A stretch of 64,000 nt of DNA. Origin: Nocardioides malaquae (GTDB lineage Bacteria; Actinomycetota; Actinomycetes; Propionibacteriales; Nocardioidaceae). The notes beneath the pieces were generated by a model. It saw only the letters and a list, made by a program, of their open reading frames with translations, searched no databases and was not told the origin of the DNA. The stretch covers positions 186,001 through 250,000 of the forward strand of contig NZ_JADCSA010000002.1 in NCBI RefSeq assembly GCF_015070385.1. The letters run 5' to 3'. The translations under genes and the position numbers were made by a program. Shown in pieces: positions 17,003 through 25,810 of the stretch (positions are counted from its first letter, which is position 1; each line of letters starts with the position of its first letter).

Positions 17003-18120
17003 CCACGGCCACCGTGCCGTCGAGACGCTCAGGGGTCTGGAGCGCGCCCGAGGTGCTGGACCCCTTGGTGCCTCACCAGGCGCGTCGGTTGGCCCAGCTC
17101 GTCCGCGACGGCGTGGCGGTGCACGACGCGTCCGCCGAGATCGTTGCCTGCCTGGACGAGCTGCGCGGACTCGGTGCGCTCGACCTGCTCGAACCCTTCG
17201 ACCGGGAGTCCGCGGTGGTGTGGGTTCATCTTCCGTGGGCACGCCGCCTCGTCACCTATCCCTCTCGCGACCTGCACCGGTTGGTGCGGACCTTCCGCAA
17301 CAGGAACCTGGTCACCCCGCGGGAGCAGGCAGCGGCCGGGGCGGGACGGATCGCGGTCTTCGGGCTGAGCGTCGGCAGCAACGTGGTCGACCAGCTGGCC
17401 CAGGACGGTGTGGGTGCTGCCTTCCTCCTCTGCGACGGCGACACCGTCGACCCGACCAACCTGAATCGCCTGCGCTCCACCATGGCGGCGGTCGGACTGC
17501 CGAAGGTGACGGTTGCGGCCCAGAAGCTGAGCGAGGTGGACCCGTGGATCGAGCAGCGACACCTGCGGGGGTGCTTCACCGCCCGGGAGGTGGGTGCGCT
17601 CGAGGAGTTCGGTCCCGACGTCGTCTTCGACGAGGTGGACGACCTGGGCACGAAGGCGTTGCTTCGTCTGGAGGCCGCCCGACTCCGGGTCCCGCTGCTG
17701 ATGGTGAGCGACCTCGGTGAGACGTCCGTGGTCGACGTGGAGCGCCATGACCTCGGTGCCGTGGCCCCGTTCAACGGCCGCGTGAGCGCGCGGCTCTTCG
17801 ACCAGATCCTTGCGGGAGACCTGACGGAGCGTGAACGGCGTGTGGCGCTGGTACGCGTGGCTGGCGCACGCCACCTGCGGACGCGATTGCTGGCTTCGGC
17901 CCTCGAGGTCGGGCGCAGCTTGGGTGGCATGCCGCAACTCGGGTCCACCGCGGCGAGCGGCGGCGCCCTGGCGAGCGTGGCGGTGCGCGCTGTCCTCGCT
18001 GGTGAGCGCCTCGCCTCAGGCACCTACAGCAGCTCTTCACGCCGGGTCCTACGACTGGGGTCCCAGGCGTCGGTGCGCGAGACGCTGTCTGCGGTGCGCG
18101 GTCTCCGGGGCGTCCGCTGA
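16999..18120 (+). CDS. E1/ThiF-like adenylyltransferase (MoeY-like)
   Basis: Protein of 373 residues. After an N-terminal domain of about 110 residues comes an E1-like nucleotide-binding fold: IAVFGLSVGSNVVDQL (residues about 118-133, GxSxGS instead of GxGGxG), LCDGDTVDPTNLNRL (Asn154-Arg157), Lys169 and DVVFDEVDD (Asp211, Asp214) for Mg-ATP. The arginine, lysine and aspartates needed for acyl-adenylation in ThiF/MoeB are kept. There is no Cys-x2-Cys zinc motif and no obvious catalytic cysteine, so it may only adenylate. It resembles the ThiF part of the mycobacterial Rv1355c (MoeY) family. Translationally coupled to the upstream putative acyltransferase. Confidence 0.7.
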   Translation: MTTATVPSRRSGVWSAPEVLDPLVPHQARRLAQLVRDGVAVHDASAEIVACLDELRGLGALDLLEPFDRESAVVWVHLPWARRLVTYPSRDLHRLVRTFRNRNLVTPREQAAAGAGRIAVFGLSVGSNVVDQLAQDGVGAAFLLCDGDTVDPTNLNRLRSTMAAVGLPKVTVAAQKLSEVDPWIEQRHLRGCFTAREVGALEEFGPDVVFDEVDDLGTKALLRLEAARLRVPLLMVSDLGETSVVDVERHDLGAVAPFNGRVSARLFDQILAGDLTERERRVALVRVAGARHLRTRLLASALEVGRSLGGMPQLGSTAASGGALASVAVRAVLAGERLASGTYSSSSRRVLRLGSQASVRETLSAVRGLRGVR

Positions 18121-18125
18121 CTCGA

Positions 18126-18159
18126 CAGGGGCCGGACACCTCTCGGTGTCCGGCCCCTG
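18126..18159. terminator. bidirectional terminator
   Basis: Perfect 15-bp stem CAGGGGCCGGACACC / GGTGTCCGGCCCCTG with a TCTC loop, 5 bases after the E1-like gene and 20 bases beyond the minus-strand DUF6104 stop. It serves both convergent genes. Confidence 0.85.
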
Positions 18160-18179
18160 GCGGCCTACGTGCGGTGCGC

Positions 18180-18356
18180 TCAGTCCTCCGGGTCGTCCTC
18201 ACGGGCGAGCCAGGTGGCCAGCCGCTCGACGGCCACCTCGAACTCGGGGTGCAGGTCGGTGAACTCCTGGAGACGGTCGGCGAGCCACGCCAGGGTGACC
18301 TCCTCGTCGCCCCGACGCTTCTCGAGCTCCTCGATGCCGCGGTCCGTGTAGTACAT
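18180..18356 (-). CDS. DUF6104 family protein (58 residues)
   Basis: Small acidic protein of 58 residues beginning MYYTDRGIEELEKRRG and ending LAREDDPED. It matches the conserved actinobacterial DUF6104 family, which is regularly found just downstream of the 2-oxoglutarate decarboxylase/dehydrogenase gene. Here it starts 18 bases after kgd on the same strand. Function unknown; linkage suggests a role with the oxoglutarate complex. Confidence 0.85.
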   Translation of the reverse strand: MYYTDRGIEELEKRRGDEEVTLAWLADRLQEFTDLHPEFEVAVERLATWLAREDDPED

Positions 18357-18374
18357 CCGTCGTCCTCGTGAGGC

Positions 18375-21300
18375 TCAGCGGTGCCGGGCGAAGGCGTCGG
18401 CGAGGAGGGCCTTCTGCTCCTCCACGTGACGCTTCAGGGTGCCGACGGACGGCGAGGCCGACGCCGGCCGCGTGACCGGCTCGACCTCGAGGCCGAGCTG
18501 GTCCCACACGTTGAGCGCGTAGTGCGGCCACGGCCCGTTGTTGCGCGGCTCGTCCTGGACCCAGCGAACCGTCTTGAGGTTCGGGTACTTGGCGAGCTCG
18601 GCCTGGATCTCCTTCACCGGGTTGGGGTAGAGCTGCTCGACGCGCCCGATGGCGAACTTCTCGCCGTCCTCGCGCTTCGACCGCTCCACGACCAGGTCCC
18701 ACGTGACGCGGCCCGAGCAGAGCAGCAGGGTCTCCACCTTCTCCGGGTCGGCCTCGTCGTCGCCGATGAACGGACGGAACGTGCCCGTCGTGAAGTCGGA
18801 GGGCTGCGAGGCAGCCTCCTTGCGCTTCAGCATCGACTTGGGGGTGAAGATGACGAGGGGACGGTGCTCCTCCCCCAACGAGTGGGCCCGCAGCAGGTGG
18901 AAGTGCGACGCGGGCGTCGAGGGCTGCGCCACGACCATCGCGTCCTCCGCCGACATGGTGAGGAAGCGCTCGATACGAGCCGAGGAGTGGTCCGGTCCCT
19001 GACCCTCGTAGCCGTGGGGGAGGAGCAGGACGACGCCGGACTGCTGGCGCCACTTCGTCTCGCCGGAGGAGATGAACTCGTCGATGACGGTCTGGGCGCC
19101 GTTGACGAAGTCACCGAACTGCGCCTCCCACAGCACCAGGGCGTCGGGACGGGCCACGGAGTAGCCGTACTCGAAGCCGAGCGCCGCGTACTCGCTGAGC
19201 AGCGAGTCGTAGACGTAGAACTTCGCCTGGTCCTCGCTGAGCGTCGTCAGCGGGGTCCACTCGTCGGCGTTCTTGCGGTCGATGATCGTAGCGAAGCGCT
19301 GCACGAAGGTGCCGCGACGCGAGTCCTGACCGGCCAGGCGGACCGGGCGGCCCTCCATCAGCAGGGAGCCGAACGCCAGGATCTCGCCGGTGCCCCAGTC
19401 GATCGGGCCCTCGAGGATGGCGGCCGCGCGGCGCTGCAGCTGCGGCATCACCTTCGGGTGCACCGTGAAGCCCTCTGGCGGGGTCAGGTAGGCGTCGGAG
19501 ATCCGCTTCATGACCTCCTGGGTGACCGAGGTGGTCGCGTCGCCGGCGGACTTCTCCGGGTAGTCCGGCACGGTCGTCCACTGCGACGGCTGGGAGGTCG
19601 CCTCGCGCACCTCGGTGAAGACCCGCTCGAGCTGCTGCTGGTAGTCGCGCAGTACCTGCTCGGCTTCCTCGACCGTGATGTCGCCGCGGCCGATGAGGGA
19701 CTCGGTGTAGAGCTTGCGCACCGAGCGCTTCTGCTCGATCAGGTCGTACATCAGCGGCTGGGTGTAGCTGGGGTCGTCGCCCTCGTTGTGGCCGCGACGG
19801 CGGTAGCAGACGAGGTCGATGACGACGTCCTTGTTGAACGCCTGGCGGTACTCGAACGCCAGTCGCGCGACACGGATGCAGGCCTCGGGGTCGTCGCCGT
19901 TCACGTGGAAGATCGGTGCCTGGACCATGCGCGCCACGTCGGTGCAGTAGAGCGAGGAACGCGACGAGCCGGGCGAGGTGGTGAAGCCGACCTGGTTGTT
20001 GACGACCACGTGGATGGTGCCGCCGGTGCGGTAGCCACGCAGCTGCGAGAGGTTGAGCGTCTCGGCGACGACTCCCTGACCGGCGAACGCGGCGTCACCG
20101 TGGATCAGGAGCGGGAGCACCGGGAAGAACTCGCTGCCCCGGTCGAGCACGTCCTGCTTGGCGCGGGCAATGCCCTCCAGGACGGGGTCGACCGCCTCGA
20201 GGTGCGAGGGGTTGGCCGCGACGGAGACGTTGATCGTCTCCCCGCTGCCGGCGACGAACTCGCCCTCGGCGCCGAGGTGGTACTTCACGTCGCCCGAGCC
20301 CTGGACGGTGCGCGGGTCGATGTTGCCCTCGAACTCGCGGAAGATCTGCGAGTACGACTTGCCGACGATGTTGGCGAGCAGGTTCAGGCGACCGCGGTGG
20401 GCCATGCCGATGGTGACCTCGTCGAGGTCGGCCTCGGCCGCGGCCTCGCAGATCTCGTCGACCAGCGGGATGGTGGTCTCGCCGCCTTCGAGGGAGAACC
20501 GCTTCTGGCCGACGAACTTCGTCTGCAGGAAGGTCTCGAAGGCCTCGGCCTGGTTGAGCTTGAGCAGGATGCGCAACTGCTCCTCGCGCGGGGTCTTCTC
20601 GTGCGGGACCTCGATGCGCTCCTGGATCCAGCGGCGCTGCTCGGGGTCCATGATGTGCATGTACTCCACGCCGATGGTGCGGCAGTAGGAGTCGCGCAGG
20701 ATGCCGAGGATGTCGCGCAGCTTCATGAGCCGCTTGCCCTCGCCGCCGAACGAGCCGGTGGCGAACTCCCGGTCGAGGTCCCACAGCGTCAGGCCGTGCG
20801 ACTCGATCTCGAGGTCGGGGTGGGTGCGCTGGCGGTACTCCAACGGGTCCGTGTCGGCCATCAGGTGGCCACGCACGCGGTAGGCGTGGATCAGCTCGAG
20901 GATGCGCGCCTGCTTCGAGATGTCCTCGTCGTGGGAGGTCGCGATGTCCTTGCCCCAGCGGATCGGCTGGTAGGGGATGCGCAGCGACGCGAAGATCTCG
21001 TCGTAGAACCCTCCCTCGCCCAGCAGCAGCTGGTGCACCCGACGCAGGAACTCGCCCGACTGGGCGCCCTGGATGACGCGGTGGTCGTAGGTCGAGGTGA
21101 TCGTCATGATCTTGCTGACCGCGTTGCGGGTCAGGGTCTCCTCGGAGGCGCCCTGGAACTCCGGCGGGTACTCCATCGAGCCGACGCCGAAGATGGCGGC
21201 CTGGCCGGCCATCAGTCGGGGCACGGAGTGGCTGGTGCCGAGTCCGCCGACGTTGGTCAGCGAGATCGTCGTGCCGGAGTAGTCGTCCATGCCGAGCTTG

Positions 21301-22121
21301 TTGTCGCGGGCCTTCTTGACGATCTCCTCGTAGGCCGTCCAGAAGCCGGCGAAGTCCATCGACTCGCAGCCCTTGATGGAGGGCGCCACGAGCTGGCGGG
21401 TGCCGTCCTTCTTCTGCTGGTCGATGGCCAGGCCGAGGTTCACGTGGGCCGGGCTCACCATGGTCGGCTTGCCGTCGACCTCGGCGTAGGTGTTGTTCAT
21501 CTCCGGCATCTCGCGCATCGCTCGGACGATGGCGTAGCCGATGAGGTGGGTGAACGAGACCTTGCCGCCGCGCGCACGCTTGAGGTGGTTGTTGATGACG
21601 GTGCGGTTGTCCCACAGGAGCTTGACCGGCATGTTGCGCACCGAGGTCGCCGTCGGCACGGACAGGGAGATGTCCATGTTCTTGGCGGTGGCGGCCGGGA
21701 TGCCGCGCAGGGTGGTGTAGGTCGGCTCGTCCTTCGCCTCGCTCTTGGGGGCGGGGGCCGGGTCCTTGGCGACCGGGGTCGCGGTGCCCTTGGCCGGCTC
21801 GGCGGCAGCGGCCGTCGGGCGGGGCTTGGCGACCGGCACCGGGCCGGTGGCGGGGGAGGACGCGACGGGGGCCGGCGCGGGCTTGCTCGCGGGCTTGCTG
21901 GGGGCAGCCTTGGAGGACGGGGCTGCCGGGGCGGAGTCAGGGGTCGCCTGACTGCTTCCCCCACCGGCGCGCTTCGCGAAGTAGTCGGCCCACTCGGGGC
22001 CGACGCTCTTCGGGTCCTTCTGGTACTGCTCGTACTTGTCCTCGACCAGCCACTCGTTGGCCCCGAAGTCGGTGCTCGGGGCGGTTGATGACGGCTGGTC
22101 GGAGCTGGGGGACTGCGGCAC
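18375..22121 (-). CDS. kgd: multifunctional 2-oxoglutarate decarboxylase/dehydrogenase E1-E2 (Kgd)
   Basis: Fusion enzyme of 1248 residues at the TCA-cycle 2-oxoglutarate node. A short N-terminal helix (FGANEWLVEDKYEQY) and a Pro/Ala-rich linker (about 45-125) precede an E2-type acyltransferase domain (about 130-360) with the catalytic TYDHRVIQGAQSGEF motif; there is no lipoyl domain. The E1 ThDP part (about 390-1248) has GMAHRGRLN, HGDAAFAGQGVV and the C-terminal transketolase-like lobe. This is the corynebacterial/mycobacterial OdhA/Kgd design, which depends on the pyruvate dehydrogenase components for lipoate and is inhibited by the FHA protein OdhI/GarA (not in the window). A TAGCCT -10 box on the minus strand (22179-22184) indicates a leader of about 50 bases. 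Confidence 0.97.
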   Translation of the reverse strand: MPQSPSSDQPSSTAPSTDFGANEWLVEDKYEQYQKDPKSVGPEWADYFAKRAGGGSSQATPDSAPAAPSSKAAPSKPASKPAPAPVASSPATGPVPVAKPRPTAAAAEPAKGTATPVAKDPAPAPKSEAKDEPTYTTLRGIPAATAKNMDISLSVPTATSVRNMPVKLLWDNRTVINNHLKRARGGKVSFTHLIGYAIVRAMREMPEMNNTYAEVDGKPTMVSPAHVNLGLAIDQQKKDGTRQLVAPSIKGCESMDFAGFWTAYEEIVKKARDNKLGMDDYSGTTISLTNVGGLGTSHSVPRLMAGQAAIFGVGSMEYPPEFQGASEETLTRNAVSKIMTITSTYDHRVIQGAQSGEFLRRVHQLLLGEGGFYDEIFASLRIPYQPIRWGKDIATSHDEDISKQARILELIHAYRVRGHLMADTDPLEYRQRTHPDLEIESHGLTLWDLDREFATGSFGGEGKRLMKLRDILGILRDSYCRTIGVEYMHIMDPEQRRWIQERIEVPHEKTPREEQLRILLKLNQAEAFETFLQTKFVGQKRFSLEGGETTIPLVDEICEAAAEADLDEVTIGMAHRGRLNLLANIVGKSYSQIFREFEGNIDPRTVQGSGDVKYHLGAEGEFVAGSGETINVSVAANPSHLEAVDPVLEGIARAKQDVLDRGSEFFPVLPLLIHGDAAFAGQGVVAETLNLSQLRGYRTGGTIHVVVNNQVGFTTSPGSSRSSLYCTDVARMVQAPIFHVNGDDPEACIRVARLAFEYRQAFNKDVVIDLVCYRRRGHNEGDDPSYTQPLMYDLIEQKRSVRKLYTESLIGRGDITVEEAEQVLRDYQQQLERVFTEVREATSQPSQWTTVPDYPEKSAGDATTSVTQEVMKRISDAYLTPPEGFTVHPKVMPQLQRRAAAILEGPIDWGTGEILAFGSLLMEGRPVRLAGQDSRRGTFVQRFATIIDRKNADEWTPLTTLSEDQAKFYVYDSLLSEYAALGFEYGYSVARPDALVLWEAQFGDFVNGAQTVIDEFISSGETKWRQQSGVVLLLPHGYEGQGPDHSSARIERFLTMSAEDAMVVAQPSTPASHFHLLRAHSLGEEHRPLVIFTPKSMLKRKEAASQPSDFTTGTFRPFIGDDEADPEKVETLLLCSGRVTWDLVVERSKREDGEKFAIGRVEQLYPNPVKEIQAELAKYPNLKTVRWVQDEPRNNGPWPHYALNVWDQLGLEVEPVTRPASASPSVGTLKRHVEEQKALLADAFARHR

Positions 22122-22278
22122 GGCTTGGTTCGCCTCTTCCGGGTATGCGCGCTGGATGGTGCGGGTGGGTCGGAGTCAAGGCTAGACCCACCCACCTGCA
22201 AATGCCGGGTGCAGGGTGTTGTTTCCGGCAGGCTGGGGCCTGACACACGCGATACCCCATGTGGGAGGAGTGCAATCC

Positions 22279-22893
22279 ATGGGTCCTTCGGGCCACTTCC
22301 GAGGTCGCCGACGCGCAGGCGTCGCCCTCGTCACCACTGCACTGCTGCTGGCCGGTGCCGCCGGCTGCACCGACGGTGAGCCGGAGACGGAGGAGGGGGC
22401 TGAGGCTCCGGAGCCGACCTCCCAGGCGCCCACGGTGGAGACCCGGGCCTCGGTCGGCGAGGTCGCCGGTCGACTGCCCCGACCGGCCCGCCGGACCGCC
22501 GTGCGCGACGTCGTCGAGGTGGTCGACGGCTGGATCGACGACGCCCACGTCGGTGGCGAGTGGCCGCGCGCGATCGGCGCTGAGGCGTACGACGGCTTCA
22601 CCCCTGCCGCTGCCCGGGCCGCCGAGCAGGACGCGGCCCTCACCTCCGCAGCGGAGATCTCCGAGCAGGTCGACTCCGTCGCCGTGAAGCGCCGGGTGGT
22701 CCGCGTCGACCTGGTCGGCGCCCGGGGTCGGGCCGTCGGCGCGACCGCTCGGGTGGTGCTGACCTACGAGACGCAGAGTGGCGAGGGAGAGGGTGAGACG
22801 CAGACCGTACGCGTGCGCGGGCGGCTGCTGCTCACGCCGACGAAGCAGGGCTGGAAGGTCTTCGGCCACGACCTCACCGAGGAGACCCGATGA
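22279..22893 (+). CDS. secreted lipoprotein, unknown function
   Basis: Protein of 204 residues with an N-terminal signal peptide: RGRRRAG, hydrophobic ALVTTALLLAG, then the lipobox-like A-A-G-Cys at about residue 32. An acidic linker of 30 residues (EPETEEGAEAPEP) follows, then an unrecognised domain resembling Tim44/NTF2-like lipoproteins only in length. GGAGGAG lies 8 bases before ATG 22279. Its stop overlaps the LCP-family gene by 4 bases, hinting at a shared role at the cell envelope. Confidence 0.7.
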   Translation: MGPSGHFRGRRRAGVALVTTALLLAGAAGCTDGEPETEEGAEAPEPTSQAPTVETRASVGEVAGRLPRPARRTAVRDVVEVVDGWIDDAHVGGEWPRAIGAEAYDGFTPAAARAAEQDAALTSAAEISEQVDSVAVKRRVVRVDLVGARGRAVGATARVVLTYETQSGEGEGETQTVRVRGRLLLTPTKQGWKVFGHDLTEETR

Positions 22894-23852
22894 CGACCAC
22901 GACGACGACCTCGAGCAGTGCCCCCGTGCGTACGCCCCGGGCTGGCCGCCGCCGGTTCCGCACGGTGGTGCGGGTGCTGGCGCTGGCTGCGGTGCTGGCC
23001 GTCACCGGCCTCGTCGTGCCCGACTCCGAGGTGGCCTCCACCCGGGTGGCGCTGGTCAAGGTGGAGCGGTCCCACGCGGTCGACCTGAGCCCCGACGTCG
23101 TCTGGATCCTCGGCATCGGCTCCGACGCGCGGCCGTGGGAGGACATGACCCGCACCCGCGGGGACGCGCTCCAGCTGGTCGGCATCCACACGAAGACTGG
23201 TGCCGCGACCGCGATCGGTATCGCCCGGGACTCCTGGGTCGACATCCCCGGTCACGGCCGCAACCGGATCAACGCGGCCCTCACCTTCGGCGGTCCGCAG
23301 CTGCAGGCGCGCACCGTTGCGGGCCTCGTCGGGATCGAGCCCGACTACGTGATGGTCACCCGCTTCGAGGGCTTCGAGGGGATGGTGCGCGAGATCGGGC
23401 CCATCGAGGTGAACAACCCCTACTTCTTCGCCGACGCGAACCTCAAGCGTGAGGGCTTCCGCGCCGGACGCATCAAGCTCGGCTGGTACGACGCGATGGC
23501 CTACTCGCGGATCCGCAAGGGACTGACCAACGGCGACTTCGGCCGTTCGTCCAACCAGCAGAAGGTGATCCGCGGCATCCACCGCCGGATCCTGGAGAAG
23601 CAGCGTGAGCCCGGCTTCGTCGAGCGTGGCGTCGCCGCCGTGCTGAGGCACACCGACACCGATGCCTCGCCGGTCGAGCTCTACCGCATCGCCCAGGCGA
23701 TCGGGAAGGTGAAGCCCGGCAAGGTCTCGACCTGCGTGGTCCAGGGGAGCCTCGGGCAGGCCGGCGCCGCGAGTGTCGTCTTCCCCGACGTCGCCGCCGC
23801 TCGCCGCTACGGCGACGACGCCCGCAAGGACGCGACGATCGACCGCTGCTGA
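22890..23852 (+). CDS. LytR-CpsA-Psr (LCP) family glycopolymer ligase
   Basis: Membrane-anchored protein of 320 residues. One transmembrane helix (about 26-45) is followed by an extracytoplasmic LCP domain: ILGIGSDARPWEDMTRTRGDALQLVGIH carries the conserved Asp/Arg pair, then GIARDSWVDIPGHGRNRINAALTFGG and YDAMAYSRIRKG with the R-x-R motif. The family transfers lipid-linked polymers such as arabinogalactan or teichoic acid to peptidoglycan. It is coupled by ATGA overlap to the lipoprotein gene. The C-terminus ends in a Cys-containing tail (TIDRC). Confidence 0.9.
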   Translation: MTTTTTTSSSAPVRTPRAGRRRFRTVVRVLALAAVLAVTGLVVPDSEVASTRVALVKVERSHAVDLSPDVVWILGIGSDARPWEDMTRTRGDALQLVGIHTKTGAATAIGIARDSWVDIPGHGRNRINAALTFGGPQLQARTVAGLVGIEPDYVMVTRFEGFEGMVREIGPIEVNNPYFFADANLKREGFRAGRIKLGWYDAMAYSRIRKGLTNGDFGRSSNQQKVIRGIHRRILEKQREPGFVERGVAAVLRHTDTDASPVELYRIAQAIGKVKPGKVSTCVVQGSLGQAGAASVVFPDVAAARRYGDDARKDATIDRC

Positions 23853-23875
23853 GGTCTTCGACGGGCCTGGAAACG

Positions 23876-23911
23876 ACGAAGAGCCGGACCCAGGAGGGTC
23901 CGGCTCTTCGT
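23876..23911. terminator. bidirectional terminator of LCP gene and tRNA-Arg
   Basis: Perfect 16-bp stem ACGAAGAGCCGGACCC / GGGTCCGGCTCTTCGT with an AGGA loop. It begins 24 bases after the LCP stop and lies 20 bases beyond the CCA end of the minus-strand tRNA gene. Confidence 0.88.
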
Positions 23912-23931
23912 GATGTCGGCCGACATCACCG

Positions 23932-24006
23932 TGGCACCCCCGGCAGGATTCGAACCTGCGCTCCCGCCTCCGGAGGGCGGTGCTCTATCCCCTGAGCTAC
24001 GGGGGC
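23932..24006 (-). tRNA. tRNA-Arg (anticodon CCG)
   Basis: On the minus strand the cloverleaf is complete: acceptor GCCCCCG pairing with CGGGGGT (terminal G-U), D arm GCTC...GAGC, anticodon stem CCGCC / GGCGG around loop CTCCGGA (anticodon CCG, reads CGG), 4-base variable loop, T arm GCAGG-TTCGAAT-CCTGC, discriminator G and an encoded CCA (23932-23934). It lies next to argS, the gene for the enzyme that charges it. Confidence 0.95.
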
Positions 24007-24145
24007 CCGTAGCGGTGGAAACACTACCGCCGATGACGACGGGGTGTGAAACCGCCCCGGTCGCTGGTGTGTCCTGCGTCGCCCGGCGATCGCGAGGGAT
24101 GAAACCGGTGCGGGGGTGCGGCGCGGTCGCGGATAGGCTTGCCGG

Positions 24146-25810
24146 GTGACCCCCGAGCATCTCTCCACCCTGATCGTCGACGCCCTCGCGGCCCTCGTGG
24201 CCGACGGCACGATCGCCCTGCCCGACGGCGTGCCGGCAGCGGTGACGGTGGAGCGTCCGCGGCAGAAGGGGCACGGCGACTACGCCACCAACGTGGCCCT
24301 GCAGCTGGCGAAGAAGGCCGGCAGCAACCCGCGCGCCTTCGCCGAGCTGGTGAAGGCCCAGCTCGAGGCGACCGACGGCGTCGAGGCGGTCGAGATCGCC
24401 GGCCCGGGCTTCCTCAACATCACGGTCGCTGCGGGTGCGCAGGGCCAGGTCGCGGCCGACATCGTCGCCGCCGGCGCTGCCTACGGCCGCAACGAGGCGC
24501 TGGCCGGCGAGCGCGTCAACGTCGAGTTCATCTCCGCCAACCCCACCGGCCCCTTGCACCTGGGGCACACCCGCTGGGCCGCCGTCGGTGATGCGCTGGC
24601 CCGCGTGCTCGACGCCGCCGGCGCCGAGGTCGACCGCGAGTTCTACATCAACGACCGCGGCAACCAGATGAACCTCTTCGGCGCCTCGGTCCTCGCCGCC
24701 GCGCTGGGGGAGGAGGCGCCCGAGGACGGCTACCGCGGTGCTTACGTCAAGGAGCTCGCCGCTCGCGTCGTCGCCGAGAACCCGGGCATCCTCGACCTGC
24801 CCTCCGAGCCGGTCGACGAGCGCCTCGTCGCCTTCCGCGAGGCCGGCTACGCGGTGCAGCTCGCCGAGCAGCAGGAGCAGCTCAGGGTCTTCCGCACCGA
24901 GTTCGACACCTGGTTCTCCGAGCGTTCGCTGCACGAGAACTCCGCCGTCGACGAGACCCTGCTGGGTCTCAAGGACCGCGGCCACGTCTTCGACGACGGC
25001 GGCGCCGTGTGGATGCGCACCACCGACTTCGGCGACGACAAGGACCGCGTCCTCATCCGTTCCAACGGTGAGCTGACCTACTTCGCCTCCGACACCGCGT
25101 ACTACCTCAACAAGCGGGAGCGCGGCTACGACCGCTGCATCTACCTGCTCGGTGCCGACCACCACGGCTACGTCGGGCGCCTCAAGGCGATGGCGGCCTG
25201 CGCCGGCGACGACCCCGAGAAGAACATCGAGGTCCTGATCGGCCAGCTGGTCAAGATCATGAAGGACGGCGAGGAGATGAAGCTCTCCAAGCGCGCCGGC
25301 ACGATCGTCACCCTCCAGGAGCTGACCGACGAGATCGGCGTCGACGCGTTGCGCTACACGCTCGCGCGCTACCCGGCCGACTCGCCGCTGACCCTCGACG
25401 TCGCCCAGATGACCAAGCAGTCGAGCGACAACCCGGTCTTCTACGTGCAGTACGCCCACGCCCGGGTCTCCTCGATCCTGCGCAACGCGGCCGACCTGGG
25501 GCTGGCCCCGGCCTCGCACCCCGAGCTGCTGACCCACGAGAAGGAGGGCGACCTGCTGCGTGCGCTCGCCGAGTTCCCGCGGGTCGTGGCCACGGCCGCC
25601 GAGCTGCGCGAGCCCCACCGGGTGGCGCGCTACCTCGAGGACACCGCCTCGAGCTACCACAAGTTCTACGACAACTGCCGCGTCCTGCCCCAGGGCGACG
25701 AGGAGGCCGGCGACCTGCACGCCGCGCGCCTGCTCCTGGTCGCCGCGACCCGCACGGTGCTGGCCAACGGACTGGCCCTGCTGGGCGTCTCCGCCCCGGA
25801 GCGGATGTGA
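24146..25810 (+). CDS. argS: arginyl-tRNA synthetase
   Basis: Class I aminoacyl-tRNA synthetase of 554 residues that charges tRNA-Arg. The N-terminal ArgRS additional domain (about 1-110) contains GHGDYATNVALQLAKKAG. The HIGH-type signature is HLGHTRWAA (in FISANPTGPLHLGH), and the KMSKS equivalent is KLSKRAGT. A C-terminal DALR anticodon-binding domain covers about 440-554. The GTG at 24146 lies 6 bases after a TAGGCT -10 box (24134-24139), so the mRNA is probably leaderless. Head of the argS-lysA-hom-thrC-thrB operon. Confidence 0.97.
   Translation: MTPEHLSTLIVDALAALVADGTIALPDGVPAAVTVERPRQKGHGDYATNVALQLAKKAGSNPRAFAELVKAQLEATDGVEAVEIAGPGFLNITVAAGAQGQVAADIVAAGAAYGRNEALAGERVNVEFISANPTGPLHLGHTRWAAVGDALARVLDAAGAEVDREFYINDRGNQMNLFGASVLAAALGEEAPEDGYRGAYVKELAARVVAENPGILDLPSEPVDERLVAFREAGYAVQLAEQQEQLRVFRTEFDTWFSERSLHENSAVDETLLGLKDRGHVFDDGGAVWMRTTDFGDDKDRVLIRSNGELTYFASDTAYYLNKRERGYDRCIYLLGADHHGYVGRLKAMAACAGDDPEKNIEVLIGQLVKIMKDGEEMKLSKRAGTIVTLQELTDEIGVDALRYTLARYPADSPLTLDVAQMTKQSSDNPVFYVQYAHARVSSILRNAADLGLAPASHPELLTHEKEGDLLRALAEFPRVVATAAELREPHRVARYLEDTASSYHKFYDNCRVLPQGDEEAGDLHAARLLLVAATRTVLANGLALLGVSAPERM

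Noticed and set aside
18381-22088. 1235-codon open frame opposite kgd
   Set aside because: It is a GC-skew shadow of kgd: the protein is Val/Leu/Arg/Asp/Gly monotony with no motif, while the minus strand encodes a clear enzyme. The same applies to other long antisense frames in this window.
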